The position numbers and the translations under genes were made by a program. From the NCBI RefSeq assembly GCF_023065955.2, contig NW_026623100.1, positions 69,816,727 to 69,880,726 of the forward strand: DNA of 64,000 bases, written 5' to 3'. A model generated the notes under the pieces. The model worked only from the letters and a program-made list of their open reading frames with translations. It was not told the DNA's origin and ran no database searches. Numbering within the stretch: the stretch's first letter is position 1; the number at the start of each line of letters is the position of its first letter. The DNA comes from Ursus arctos. Taxonomy: Eukaryota > Chordata > Mammalia > Carnivora > Ursidae. Of the stretch, positions 1 to 11,495 are shown one piece after another.

Positions 1-955
1 AAGAAAGAAAGAAAGAAAACTTTTAGACTTTGGTTAAGTCTCTTAGTTTCTAATGATCTTCTTATCTCACTCCAAAGTCTAGGGAGTAACTAAATAATCC
101 AAAATTCTATGATTCCTTATTTTCTCTCTTCTTACCCTCTGTAATTCTACACTGATTATTTTACAAAAAAAAATCACAAAATTACAATTCTAAAGTCTTT
201 AACATAAGAATATTCTCCAAAGGACTTAACTGTGAAGGTTCACTTTCCACCCCTGACTGGAGACTAGAGCTGTAGGCAGCCCCATCCACTCCCACCCACG
301 GTGTCCAGGAGGTTCTAAAGCAACCCAACTTTCAGCCCAACCATGAAGACTTTAATTGCATTGAAAACTCTATAATGATATATATGATAATTTTATAAAT
401 TGCAAAGGAAAAGAATTGTTTTTCATAAGTATTAAAAGAAAGGACAGCTTCCCTGAAAAATAGAGTTTCCAGATATTTGCAGAAACTCCATTGAAAACAT
501 AAAGACACCAGATAAGAAGCTCAAATAGATTTTTATAAAACTGAGAAGTTAGTGTTTCTACTTAAAAAAAAATCTACCTAGTAAAGAAAATATCATGGAC
601 ATATTTAATAAAACACAATATCACCAAAAAAATGTCAATTGGCCATTCAGCTGGCATCCAAAGGAACTATTTGCAAAATTCCTCATAGAATCGGGACTTT
701 CATCATAGCAGTTAACCTCCCTCCCCCGCCTCCTGTGACCCCAGCAGTTGCTGTGCCCCTCCGAAGGCAATTATAGTAGGTCTTGTAGCTTGGCTATTCT
801 TACAGCTCTTACTTCCTAAGAGTGTAAACTAGCAGAAAAGAAGCCCTTTTTATTCACCTTGGGGAAATGTCTGAGGTAGACATATGTGTGCACGCCAGAA
901 GATCATAGACATTTGGAAGAAGAAAGGAAGCTAAATTAAAAGGATGTATTGACAG
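1..955. other. 5' intergenic, no gene seen
   Basis: Begins with a short (GAAA)n run (1-19). The rest is AT-rich with no credible coding sequence or repeat that I recognise. Confidence 0.6.
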
Positions 956-957
956 AC

Positions 958-1222
958 CAGTGATAATAACTAATGCTTACAGACTATTTGCCATGTGCCA
1001 GAGCTGAGCCAAGTACTTTTTCTGCATTAACCCATTTAATAATCACAAAACCTTATCAGGCAAGAATATCTATCATGATTCCCTTTTTACAGATAGGAAA
1101 AAGAAGGGACAAGAGACTAAATATGCCCGCTATCACACAGCCAGTAAGTGACAGCTGCAGTGTCAGCCCAGGCCTCTGGCTTCAGGAGTGGGTGCTCTTA
1201 ACCCCTCTGCTGGTCCAATCCT
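958..1222 (-). repeat. MIR SINE
   Basis: Read on the + strand it has the reverse MIR order: TTGCCATGTGCCAGAGCTGAG, ACCCATTTAATAATCACAA, TTTTACAGATAGGAAAAAGA, CACACAGCCAGTAAGTGACAG. An old, diverged copy. Confidence 0.8.
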
Positions 1223-1574
1223 AAAAAGAAAAGATTCATGAGCAAACGAAGCACCAGTACCCAGCTCTGAAAGAATGGTGGGTTTCTGGGTCTGCCTGTG
1301 ATCAGCTTGTCCTCCTTAGTCCATAGTTTACCTTGAACCAAGTCTAGCTAACCAGAGGAATTAATTGGACACACACAAAATCTTTAGAAAGGGAAGTTAC
1401 AAATGCTTCAGCATATCAGCATCAGCCTACACACACTGATTTCATACATAATGTAAACATCCAGTTCTCTTAACTGGATCTGTATCTCAAAATGCTTTTT
1501 CACTAATTGATTAATTGATTGACTGATTGATAGGAGGAAGCCTTAGTCTTTTTGTTTTTTGAGCCCCAGCTTCA

Positions 1575-1870
1575 TTTATAGTCAGGTACTTCAACATCCC
1601 ACTGTCAGCAATTCACAGAACCAACACACAAAATAAGCAAAGATATCAGAGAACACAACAGCACCATCAACCAACATGATCTAATTGACATTTATAGAAA
1701 ACTACACCCAACTCACTAAAATAGTTTTTTTTTTCAAGTAATTGTGAAATTTCAACAATATAGACCATACTCTGGGTCATAAATAAACCCCAAAAAATTT
1801 AAAATAATTGAAATTACACAACATAAATTCTCTGACCATAATGGAATCAAACTGTGGTTGGGTTCAGTCA
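1575..1870 (+). repeat. Old L1 ORF2 fragment
   Basis: Contains sense-strand L1 landmarks (ACTTCAACATCCCACTGTCAG, GATCTAATTGACATTTATAG, ATACTCTGGGTCATAAA, CTCTGACCATAATGGAATCAAAC) with many stops and indels. Coding potential is gone. Confidence 0.7.
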
Positions 1871-2857
1871 AACTACTCAGCCAAGGAATGTAATGTTATT
1901 TTTGCCTTATTTTGATATCATTTTTATGAAATAAAATATTACCATACTTTTCTTCATAGGTTGATTGATATCAAAAGTGTCACTTTTTAAATTTCCTAAA
2001 TAGCCGAAAATATTTCTTCCAGCACTTCCTTGAAGAAGCCTGATATCTCACATAAATGATTCTTTTTTAATTTATAATTTTTGCACTTAATCTTTTCTTG
2101 CCAGAGACACTCTATTTCTCTGTTCCCTACCCAAAGCATCCACAGTGTCAAGCATTAATCTGCCCTTCCAGATTAGGCCAAGGTCACTGGCTGCATTGTC
2201 TCTGGAGCTAAGTGAATTGCTGGCCTGGAGGTAGAAGGGAGTCCACTGCTCTCTGGGAGCCTGCCTTTAATCCCCTAGAGATGAGTTTACTCTGCTAGAA
2301 GAAAATTAGCCTCTGGAGAGCAAAAGTCAACAAGCTTTATCATTCTTCTTCCTGGGTTATTTTGCTATTGTTGACAGGCTGTCTTAATGTCCCAGGGCAG
2401 TTCTTTTCTGGATTTGTCTTACCCTTGGAATAAATGTCCCAGGATTTCATGGCTGTATGGCCCCCAGAGTGCAGTAGCAATGCTGCCCAGCAGTATGGCC
2501 TAGATGTATCTTCCAACGATGTCCTTCCACTGCAGCAAGCACAATGGCCAAAACCCATCTCAGGAAGCACTTGGACACTAAGGAAGCCATACTTAGCTCT
2601 GTGAGGCAGATACAAGACCATTTTGATCATACTCCACAGTCAGGTAGTCAGCTAACAGGATCTCCTTGAAGCAAACCCTTCTCAGGAAAAAACAAAATAA
2701 AAACAAAAACGGAAACACCCTTCTCAGGAAACATAGGAAGTGTGGGTCTACATCACAGCCCACTATAAGGAGATCATGTACTTCTGTTTGTGGTCCCCAT
2801 TCAGACTATTATGGGCTCAAGGATATACACCCCCACCCCGCCAAAATTCACATGTTG
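1871..2857. other. 5' intergenic, nothing recognised
   Basis: AT-rich sequence with only short open frames and no protein-like composition. No RNA gene or repeat recognised. Confidence 0.5.
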
Positions 2858-3514
2858 CTGTGGACTGAATTGTGTTGCCTCAGAATTCATATGTTGAAGC
2901 CCTGATCTCCAATGTGACAATATTTGCAGCACTTCTCTCTCTCAGTCTCTTTTTCTCCCTCTTCTCTCCCCACCCCACCCCTACTCCCCCTCCATGTGAG
3001 GACACAGGCTTCCTGCAAGCCAGGAAGAGGGGTCTCACCAGAACTCAACCATGCTGGCATCCTGATTTCAGACTTCCAGCTCCCAGACTGTAAGGCAACA
3101 AATTTCCGTTGTTTAAGCACCCGGTATTTTGTTATGGGAGTCCAAGCAGACCAAAACCTATGTTGAAGTCCCAACCTCCAGTACCTCAGGGCATGACTGT
3201 ATTGGAGAAAGAGCCTTTAAAGAGGTAATTAAGGTAAACGAAGTCATTAGGGTGCGCCCTAATCCAATATGAGTGGTGTATTCATAAGAAGAGGAGATTA
3301 GGAAACAGACATAGAGGGAAGACCATGTAAGGACACAGGGAAGAGAAGGCAGCCATGTACAAGCCAAAGAGAAAGGCCTCAAAAGAAATCAACCCTGCCA
3401 ACACCTTGATCTTGGACTTCTAGCCTCCAGAGTTATGAGAAAATAAATTTCTGTGGCTTAAGCCATCCAGTCTGTGGTACTTTGTTATTGAAGTCCTAGG
3501 AAAACTAATACTCA
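2858..3514 (+). repeat. Two adjacent MLT1-like (ERVL-MaLR) LTR fragments
   Basis: GTGGACTGAATTGTGTTGCC and TTCATATGTTGAAGCCCTGA open the first (to about 3150); ATGTTGAAGTCCCAACCTCC opens the second. Both end with the typical 3' part (CTCCAGAGTTATGAGAAAAT, AAATTTCTGTGGCTTAAGCC, TGGTACTTTGTTAT, AAACTAATAC). Old and diverged, with no viral coding sequence between them; the first copy has an internal loss. Confidence 0.75.
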
Positions 3515-4240
3515 GGCTATTGGGGGAGCCATTGTTATTTTCCACATGTCCCAGCATCACAGTCCATAAAGTCACTCAAAACAATAATTAATTCAGAGAT
3601 AATGGACTATCAAAATGGTGGATATGATAAAGAAAATGTGAAGGAGGAGGAATAGGACAGACAACCTTAATAAAGTGGTGAGGAGGACTGAGACTTGGTG
3701 ACCAGGGCAAGGGAGTGAGTGCACTGAGAGGGACCCAAGTGAGGCCGGGACATGGAGAAGGAGTCACACACAGAGTGCCCCTTCTCCACGCACGGAAGAA
3801 TGGTAAGGCAAGGGAGCACCACCTGCCTACCCCCCTTCCTTTCAGAAAGGTTCTAGCTTCTCTGAGCAGTAAGGGAGTGAATAGTTCATCTGCCCTCTAA
3901 CAAGGAGACACAGCACTGTTATTAATGAAGTGAGAACAAAGTAATTATCTGGATAATTCAGACATCCATCCCCATTTCAACCACAATGTTCAGGTAAAAA
4001 AAGATGTAAGAGTCAAGAGGAATAGATTGATTTGAATTAATTGCCTCAATTTACCATTTTATATTGGGCTTGTCCAAAGTAATTTACAAAGATGACCTTT
4101 AGCTGTGCTCATGGGTCAGCCAGTGATACTAGGATATTTTCATGTTGCTTCCCAGAGTGTCCTCTCTGGGAGCCAGCTGAATCTAAAATTCCCTGTGCCT
4201 TAACTCTCTGACAAATGCCATAAAGAGTTCAGGATTTCCT
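3515..4240. other. 5' intergenic, nothing recognised
   Basis: No credible coding sequence, RNA gene or repeat seen. Confidence 0.5.
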
Positions 4241-4244
4241 AATC

Positions 4245-4445
4245 TTCTCATCGAGATTCAAGATGACAGAGTACAAACTACTTGGGATATGAAGTCAGAA
4301 CACCTGAGTTCGAGTTTTAGCTCAGATAGTTACATGCCAGGCAATCCTGGAAAGTCATTTAACTCCAGGGATCCTCAAATGTCTCACCTGTGATATATAA
4401 CATACAACACACAAGGTTATTAGAAGAATTAAAAGAAATAAAGAA
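4245..4445 (+). repeat. MIR SINE
   Basis: Sense MIR order: GAAGTCAGAACACCTGAGTTC, GGAAAGTCATTTAACTCCAG, TCACCTGTGATATATAAC, AAGGTTATTAGAAGAATTAA. Diverged. Confidence 0.65.
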
Positions 4446-5495
4446 TACCAAAGCCCTTAACAAACCTCGAACAACGTGGAATCGCAGCTCTTCCTAGTAA
4501 GACACTAGCTTGCTTCCCCAGATATAAAGCAACTTGTGTATGAACAGAGTCACTGAGATACAACCCCATGCTGCTTACTTGATCCTCTGGCACACTTGTA
4601 GTCAGCCCTTGTCGGTATTTGTGCTTGCATAATGCAGACAGTAGAATCTGGTGAGTTATATAGAGTTTAGCTCTGGCTTCCTTATTTGTAAGATTGGTGG
4701 TTAAAATATCCACTTTGCAGATTTTTTTCTTTTGAATTTTAAATGAGATCATTTATGAGTTAACTATCACAAAGATTGGTACATTTTTGGTGCTTGATAA
4801 ATATTAGGGTTTTAAAAGTATTTATAATGATATGACTATTGTTCTGTTGCCACTCGGGAGCAGAGAGATGGCATACTGTTCTCTTCTCAGTATCTGGCAA
4901 ACTGTTATCATTGGTCTGTTGGTTTCTTTGTATACTCCCCATTCTAATTTCCTACGCCCACTCTCAACTCCTGTTATCCTCCTCACCCCCAAAGTACCAT
5001 TCTAAGGTTTTTGATGTCAGTTCATTTATTTTATTTACTTATTACTACTGTTGTATGTTCCTTGTAAAACATGTTGAACTGTTTTGGGTGAAAACAAAAC
5101 AAAACAAAACACAACAACAAAAAAAAAACAACAAAAAACCGCAAACTTCATTTCTCTAACCACTGGATCCTTTCTAAAGAAAAAGGAATATGGCACTTTG
5201 GACTCTACCAGGAGCTTTGGAATTCAGCTTGGGAGACCAAAAACATTTTTTTTTTCTTTCTGAAAAGACAAGGGCTCAGGGCCTGTCCCCTCAGGGATTG
5301 TGACTCTCAGTCCCAGGTGACTGGTCACTGCTTGGAAAGCACCAGGGAGGAGCAGTATCCTGATAAGGGACTGATCCTGCTCTTTGAGCAATAGGACTGA
5401 TGTCATCTTCGTGGGGAACAGGTCACACTTTATTAGTGGGAGGGAGGAGAGGTTACTCAGGGCCATGTACAGGCTTACAAAACAGACATTTCTTA

Positions 5496-6005
5496 AAATA
5501 AGGCTCAAAAAGAATCTTCTGCACACAATAATAGCTCTAAATGGATCACAGACACAAATACAAAATCTAAAACTATAAAGCTTTTAGGAGAAAATATAGA
5601 AGTTAATTTTCTTGACCTAGTTTTAAACAACAGTTTTTAGGTATGACACCAAAAGATAAGCAACAAAAGAAAAAATATATTAGACTTCACCAGAATTGAA
5701 AACTTTGGTACTTCAAAAACACCCATCAAAAAAGTGAAAAGAATCCACAGAAAGAGGAAATATCTGGAAATCCTATATCTGATAAGAGACTCATATTCAG
5801 AATATATAAAGAACCCATGCAACTTAATACCACAAAGTCGAAACAACTCAATTAAAAAGTTCAAAACCATGAGAGTCTGGACTCTGGGAAACAAACTGAG
5901 GGTTACAGAATGGAGGGGATGGGGGGATGGGGTAACCATGTCTATGGGGTAACCAATGTCTATGATGGGCATTAAGGAGGGTACTTAATGTGATGAGCAC
6001 AGGTG
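5496..6005 (+). repeat. L1 3' fragment (ORF2 end plus 3' UTR)
   Basis: AAATGGATCACAGACACAAAT, AAACTATAAAGCTTTTAGGA and AAGAACCCATGCAACTTAAT are ORF2 landmarks; the 3' UTR landmark CTCTGGGAAACAAACTGAGG and GGCATTAAGGAGGGTACTTA follow directly. Internally deleted and non-coding. Confidence 0.75.
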
Positions 6006-6334
6006 TATCTAAGCTAAGGTATATCTAAGAGAGCTTATCTGAAGTCAAGGCAAAGACAAAGACTAAAGTTAGCCATGAGGAAGAGCTCCCTGAGAGTTCC
6101 CCAGTATCCCCAGGAAGGCACGCCCTCTCCTTATCTGGAAATCCGTTTAAAATGAGTGGATTATTCTATTTCTTAGATGTAAGAATGCGAGTCTTCGTGG
6201 AGGTAGGTGGCCTCCCAGAAAACCCATCCTTCTCAATGATTCCAAATCCTCAGCCCCAGCCCCTAACCACCATGAGATTGGAGCCCAGTGTGACTCATAA
6301 ATTGTTTTTTTGAGTTGCAAAGTCTTCATAGAAT

Positions 6335-6430
6335 CAAATTAGAGCTGTGGTGGGCCTAGGAGGTCTCCTAGTCCAGTCCACTCATTGCACGGGTGAGGGA
6401 CGGACACTCAGAGTTTTGGAGACCGTCCTA
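6335..6430 (+). repeat. Old interspersed repeat fragment, family uncertain
   Basis: GAGCTGTGGTGGGCCTAGGA followed by CTAGTCCAGTCCACTCATTG resembles a widespread mammalian repeat (AGATCATCTAGTCCAACC type). A longer relative lies at 17655-17850. Confidence 0.45.
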
Positions 6431-6492
6431 TGATGATGTTTCATAGCAGCAATTCTCTCTCATACAGATTCAAATGCACCACACATTCTAAA

Positions 6493-6682
6493 TTAAGACT
6501 GAGGGTTGCTGGGGGGGGGGAGGTGAATGGGGTGACTGAGTGATGGGCATTAAGGAGGGCACATGATGTAATGAGCACTGGGTGTTATATGCAAAGGATG
6601 AATAACTGAACTCTACCTCTGAAACTAATGATACAGTGTCTGTTAACTGAATTTAAATATTATAAAATAAAAAAAAAAATAC
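6493..6682 (+). repeat. L1 3' UTR end
   Basis: ACTGAGGGTTGCTGGGGGG, GATGGGCATTAAGGAGGGCA, ATGAGCACTGGGTGTTATAT, then an A-rich tail at 6662-6679. Same 3' UTR family as the copies at 8249 and 57290. Confidence 0.8.
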
Positions 6683-7409
6683 AGACGCACGCAGACAGCA
6701 CCTAGGAATAAAAATGAAGTGAGTGCATAAAAAATACCTGTCTTGGAAGTACCATCTCACATTATAATCACAGGGAGTATACCCTCGCTTCTTACTCTCT
6801 GCCCAGCCTAATAAGAGGTGTTGGTGAGCAAGAGGAACCAGCGATACAAAGGTGATAACCACACACAATTCTTGTCCTCACTTATCTCTCTGGCTGGCAA
6901 GGTAACACGTAAATGCATGAAATATTAAATCATATTTCCAGAGAAAATATAAGTTCAGGGCAATAGTAGAAGGTTTGTATGAAGTCTCTTCATGACCGGT
7001 TGTTCTAAAACGAAACTGAGAAGATACCAGGGTCAGAAGCCCTGAGGTCCAGCTGGGCTGGACCCAGAGAAAGGTTCCTTGAAGTAGGTGGGGCCGCAGC
7101 CTGCCCTGGAAGGTAAATGGATAAGATGTGTATCATCAGGGAAGTGGTACTTGACACGCACGGAACCTCACGGCACATGGAGCAGTGCTGACTTCTGAGG
7201 TCCCTCCCCTTGTAAGAACCGCTGCTCCACATTCTGACCTTATCTCTTGGATAGCAGACAAAGGGAGCAGAAAATCTCTTTTTTGCTTCCTCACAGGAAG
7301 TTAATCATCTATCAGTAATGCCTTCATTTGATTGGCAAGGGCCCTCCCCATTATCTTCCACCTAGACCATCCACCAAAATGCATGCCCCATTTTTTTCTT
7401 GACATTTCT

Positions 7410-7480
7410 CATTTGTGCGTGTGTGTGTGCATGGGGTGTGTGTGTGTGTGTGGTGTGTGTCTGCATGGTATGTGTGCACA
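7410..7480 (+). repeat. Imperfect (TG)n microsatellite
   Basis: Alternating TG with interruptions, e.g. TGTGTGTGTGTGTGGTGTGT. Confidence 0.85.
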
Positions 7481-8245
7481 TACATGTACAGACCACACTG
7501 GGCCTGCATGCTTCCATCTACAATTCTTGAGGTTTCCTTTCCAGCTTCTGGGCATCCTTTGCAATTACAATCCAGTCATAGGCAGAAAAGAGATAGGCTA
7601 ATTAGTCATCATCAGTACTGGTCCCTATTTGCCAGGTGAGATATTTGAACAGCATAGCTGGGGATCATTTGTATCAGATTGTAATTCTTTGTTTTATGTC
7701 ACTGAGAAGATTTATCTGGCATCATGGTCACTGTACATAAATATCCTGGAAGCAATGGGGTATAAATGAATGGCACAGACCCATCCATGAGTATGCAGCA
7801 AATTACGTACTGAACATCTATATCAGGATGTGAACTGCACTGACCTCAAAGTATGAGGCTTCTGAGGGGTCTTTAATAACGTCCATAGTTCCCTGAACTT
7901 GGCCAGGACCCTTCTGGTCACCTGCAGATACCACAAAGCAGAGTTTCACTTCTAGAGACTGTAACTGGAATATTCAACGTTATCTAATTCCTTGAAATGC
8001 CACTGGTCAGGTGGCTTTCTAATGGGGACCCAGAGCTCTGTATGTACTTGGACTGGTGGTTCACCTAATGGGCGCTTGGCGTCCAGGAGCTGCTAAATCG
8101 CAGCCACTGGCTGGGATTCCCCTTCATGACACCAGAATGCATCTCTGCTAGAGTCACTAGTCCGCCTGCTGTCGGAAGGCCCCCATGTGCCTCAGAAAGG
8201 GCAGTGATTTCAAATACTCAGACATGTAAGGAATCATCAAGAGAC
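7481..8245. other. 5' intergenic, nothing recognised
   Basis: No credible coding sequence, repeat or RNA gene seen. Confidence 0.5.
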
Positions 8246-8248
8246 AAA

Positions 8249-8456
8249 CAGATACTCTGGACTCTGGGAAACAAACTGAGGGTTACAGAAGGGGGTGAGG
8301 GGATGGGGTACCCGGGGGATGGGTATTAAGGAGGGCACGTATTGTGATGAGCACTGGGTGTTATACGCAACTAATGAATCACTGAACACTACATCAAAAA
8401 CTAATAGAGTACTCTATGTTGGCAAACTGAACAAAATAAAAAAGAGAGAGAGAGAC
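8249..8456 (+). repeat. L1 3' UTR end
   Basis: CTCTGGGAAACAAACTGAGG, GGTATTAAGGAGGGCACGTA, GAGCACTGGGTGTTATACGC, ACATCAAAAACTAATAGAGT, ending AACAAAATAAAAAAGAGAG. Confidence 0.85.
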
Positions 8457-8590
8457 AAACGGACAGGTATGCATAGCCCTGGATGCCCTGTTCTGCTTCT
8501 GCTTTTCCTCAACCCTGATTACCTATTTTTGTTCTATTAATCTCTGCTTCTGTATACAGCAGGGTTAACTAGTTCAATAGGTATGCTACA

Positions 8591-8816
8591 AAGATATTTC
8601 CGCTCTGGGGCACCTGGGTAGCGCAGTCGTTAGGTGTCTGCCTTCGGCTCAGGGTGTGATCCTGGAGTTCTGGGATGGAGTCCGACATCGGGCTCCTCCG
8701 CTGGGAGACTGCTTCTTCCTCTCTCACTCCCCTGCTGTGTTCCCTCTCTCGCTGGCTGTCTCTCTGTCACATAAATAAATAAAATCTTTTTAAAAAAAAA
8801 AGATATTTCCGCTCTG
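8591..8816 (+). mobile_element. CAN SINE (SINEC) with perfect 17-bp target-site duplication
   Basis: Body about 8608-8799: GGGGCACCTGGGTAGCGCAG head (tRNA-Lys derived), CTCCGCTGGGAGACTGCTTC middle, ATAAATAAATAAAATC tail with poly(A). AAGATATTTCCGCTCTG flanks it on both sides (8591-8607 and 8800-8816) without mismatch, which points to recent insertion. Confidence 0.97.
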
Positions 8817-8840
8817 ATACACACATAATAAGTTACTTTT

Positions 8841-8875
8841 CTTCTTTCTTTCTTTCTTTCTTTCTTTTTTTTTTT
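8841..8875 (+). repeat. (TTTC)n microsatellite
   Basis: About seven TTTC/CTTT units followed by a T run. Confidence 0.9.
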
Positions 8876-8884
8876 GGCCAGGTA

Positions 8885-9095
8885 TCATGCTATCAGTGCA
8901 ATTATTTACATAATTGTTTCATTTAATTGTCACGAAAATAGCTAGGAAGAAGTTAGATATTTTTAATCTTATTTTAAGGATGACTACACAGAGGCTTAGG
9001 AGGATAGAGTCACTTGCTCAAGGTTACAAACTTCCCAAGAAAGCCAGGACTCAATCTCTGGTGTTCCTGAGTCTAATACTCACACTGGTTTCCTT
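8885..9095 (-). repeat. MIR SINE
   Basis: Reverse-order MIR: TTCATTTAATTGTCACGAAA, TTTTAAGGATGACTACACAG, AGAGTCACTTGCTCAAGGTT, GCCAGGACTCAATCTC. Confidence 0.75.
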
Positions 9096-9099
9096 TACA

Positions 9100-11150
9100 T
9101 CAGCTGACCTCTCTGGACCAGTTTTCTGTTCAATGAGTAGCTTAACCATAAGATTTCCTGAATCTTAATTCTATTTGATGTCTCTATGGAAACTAGCCAA
9201 TATCCGTTGAAACTTAGAACTTGTTTTGAAGAGGGAACTGAGAAATGTTTTTACTCAAAGGAAAGGGATGAAGGGTGATACCTGTGGTCACAAATAATGC
9301 TGTGTTTTCAAATAGCTTTTGACAAAAGGTGAGGTGAGAAGATTTGTAATTTAAGAAGTCTAGGTATTAATCCTCATAGTATTGCTGTGATCGTACTCAG
9401 GTCAACTCAACGATTCAACATTTGCTCCATAGGGCTGGTGTCCAGGACCCTGTCAGAGGACGGAGCCCAGCACACAGTGACTCTCCAGAGGAAATGAGGG
9501 AAACAGGGAAGCTGACCCCCATGTTTCCAAGTCTTGGGCTTTCTCCTTTAGAGACGGTGCCAGCTCAGAAGCATCCAAACCCCCTGCAAGTTTTCCCTAC
9601 ATCTGACTTATCAGATTCAGTTTTGATTCCCCAATCACAAGAATTATGTTCCCTTTTGACACAGACGATGGTACAGAGACATCATTCTTCATCTCTGTTT
9701 GGTTCTTCCCACCTAAATTTTTCACCCATTCCCTTTAAAGTGAATATGCGTTTCCCGAAATACGGTGAACAGCAGCTCCTCCTGTGGAAAGTCGGTCATA
9801 AAATCGTTCTAATAAAATGCTCAGAGAAGTGGGGCCTGGGGGCGGATACTTTTTCCAGACCTCCCACAATTCAGTGGTGCAGGGACCGCCAGCCTAGCAA
9901 CGGCATTAAGACAACGTGGATGTGAAGCAGCCGGTCGCCGCAGGGAGTGCAGCTGCCCAAGGAGCTCCTGGCTAAAGACAACCGTTCACGAATGAGGAGA
10001 AATGTGGAAACGAGTGCCAGGAACAAGGTAAACCTTATAGTGGGCGTCTCCACTGAGAGCACAGAAGGAACCCTTCTGGAACCCTCCTTCTCACCACCAG
10101 GAGACTGAAACACTTCACAGGTAGTTTATTCCATCTGGATACAGAAGCAACAACTTGTGACAAGAAAGCGCTGGCCAGTGCAACAGGCCACTGTGTTTCT
10201 GGTAGTCACCTGCCCCGTCCCCACCCCCTCACCCCACCCCACCCCCGTCATCGCTCAGGGCTCCTCCAGCCCTTACACCCCACCCTCTTTAGCGCTCCTG
10301 ACATCCTACCTTCAGCGCCCACCAGCAATGCCCTATCTATGCATCTGTATCGCCAAGCGGACTGGAGGTGCCTGTGGACAGGCCAGTCTCGGCTGTCGGT
10401 CCATCGCATCTACCACCCTTGAGCACAGCGCTGGGTCAGTAAAGTCGGTGCAGCTGAAATATCTATGCTGCACGGGATTCCCTGCAGCTGGGACATTACT
10501 GCGCCTTGACAAATGTCTCCTGTGGGAAGAGGGGAGGATTTGTGGAGGAAGGTCTGGGGTGTTTGGGAGGAACAAGCCGTATTCATCCACCACTCGGCTT
10601 CTCCTCACTGGCCTACCCATCCCTGGAGGAAACCCAGGAGCTAGTGCATTCAGGGAAAAGCCTCCTCTCTCCAGTTTCCCAAGAAGATTGGGGGGGGGGC
10701 ACCTCACTGGGGTTTCTTGAAGATTTGGACACTTGGACTCTTGCTGGGACTAGGTCCCTCGGGACACCCGGTCAGTCATTCGCCAGGTCTCCTTCGCCTT
10801 TCCCTCTGCTCCCTCCTGGTGGGCTGAATCCCAGACAGTTGACCTCCAGCCACAGGTGCAGATCAAGATTAGGGGCACCCTGCCACCCCAAAGTCCACTA
10901 AAGCGGAACAGAACGGAAAATGTCTCAACCAAGAGGCTGTTAAGGACTGGTTCTGGAAATCGCTACCAAGTCAGAGCAGGGAGTAGGGGTGGGTTTTGTC
11001 CAGGTGCCTGGTCATCTGAAGGCACCGCTGGGTCGGGGCAGGCGCCAAGCCCCCCCACCCCACCCCCGGACCCCAGGGCCCCATTCTAAGCAGGCCAGAG
11101 GAGAGAGGCCCGCCTAGGCCCTGGCTGGGTCTGGGGTCAGCCCCTTTGCC
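9100..11150. other. APOB proximal 5' flank, no separate gene seen
   Basis: GC content rises toward the promoter. Open frames at 9422-9925 and 10157-10720 have no recognisable protein features and are not called. Two short poly-C/poly-G runs occur (10210-10250, 10690-10700). Distal APOB control elements could lie here, but no specific site can be supported. Confidence 0.5.
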
Positions 11151-11211
11151 GGCCCCTCCTCGAGCTCAGAGGCTACAGGAGCCAGGTGTGCAAAAGCAAA
11201 CAGGCCCCGCT

Positions 11212-11243
11212 GCCCTTTGGACGTTTTGCAACTCGCCAGGCGC
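11212..11243 (+). promoter_or_regulatory. APOB: Proximal APOB promoter element (HNF-4-type and C/EBP-type sites)
   Basis: GCCCTTTGGACGTTTTG followed by TTTTGCAACTC sits 45-75 bases upstream of the TATA box. In human APOB the equivalent stretch (about -83 to -52) binds HNF-4/ARP-1-type nuclear receptors and C/EBP and drives liver and intestine expression. Position and sequence match, but one half-site base differs from the human sequence as I recall it (GGACG here, GGACC in human). Binding itself is inferred. Confidence 0.65.
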
Positions 11244-11285
11244 GCTCTCTAAGCCGGGGCGCTGCGGCCTGGGCGGGCGGCCTGG

Positions 11286-11294
11286 TATAAATAG
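11286..11294 (+). promoter_or_regulatory. APOB: APOB TATA box
   Basis: TATAAATAG lies about 28 bases upstream of the sequence GCGCATTC, which resembles the human APOB cap region as recalled, so transcription is expected to start near 11313-11318. That gives a 5' UTR of about 120 nt with no ATG. The TATA box sits inside a CG-rich block, a combination also seen in the human promoter. Confidence 0.85.
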
Positions 11295-11434
11295 GGCGCG
11301 GACGCCGGCCGCGCATTCTGTCCTCGGTGCCGGGCGGCTGCCTGCAGGTGCCCGTCCCTGAGGAGCCAGCTAGCCCGCCAGCCAGCCAGCCGGCCGACAC
11401 GAGGCGCCGCGAGGGAGCCGCCCGCCCCGTCGGC

Positions 11435-11495
11435 ATGGGCCCTCCGAGGCCCGCGCTGCTGCTGCTGCTACTGGCGGTCGCGGGCGCCTGGGCGC
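11435..11495 (+). CDS. APOB: APOB exon 1 coding part: signal peptide
   Basis: Residues 1-20 plus one base. Reads [20 protein letters not shown], a hydrophobic signal peptide with a small-residue cleavage site (A-W-A). The human signal is 27 residues, so this one is shorter. The donor GTGAGT follows at 11496. ATG context is GGCATGG. Confidence 0.95.

Noticed and set aside
9422..9925. 167-codon open frame upstream of APOB
   Set aside because: No recognisable domain or start context, low-complexity composition, and no link to other exons.
10157..10720. 187-codon open frame overlapping other long frames near the promoter
   Set aside because: GC-rich DNA opens several frames here by chance on both strands; no protein features.
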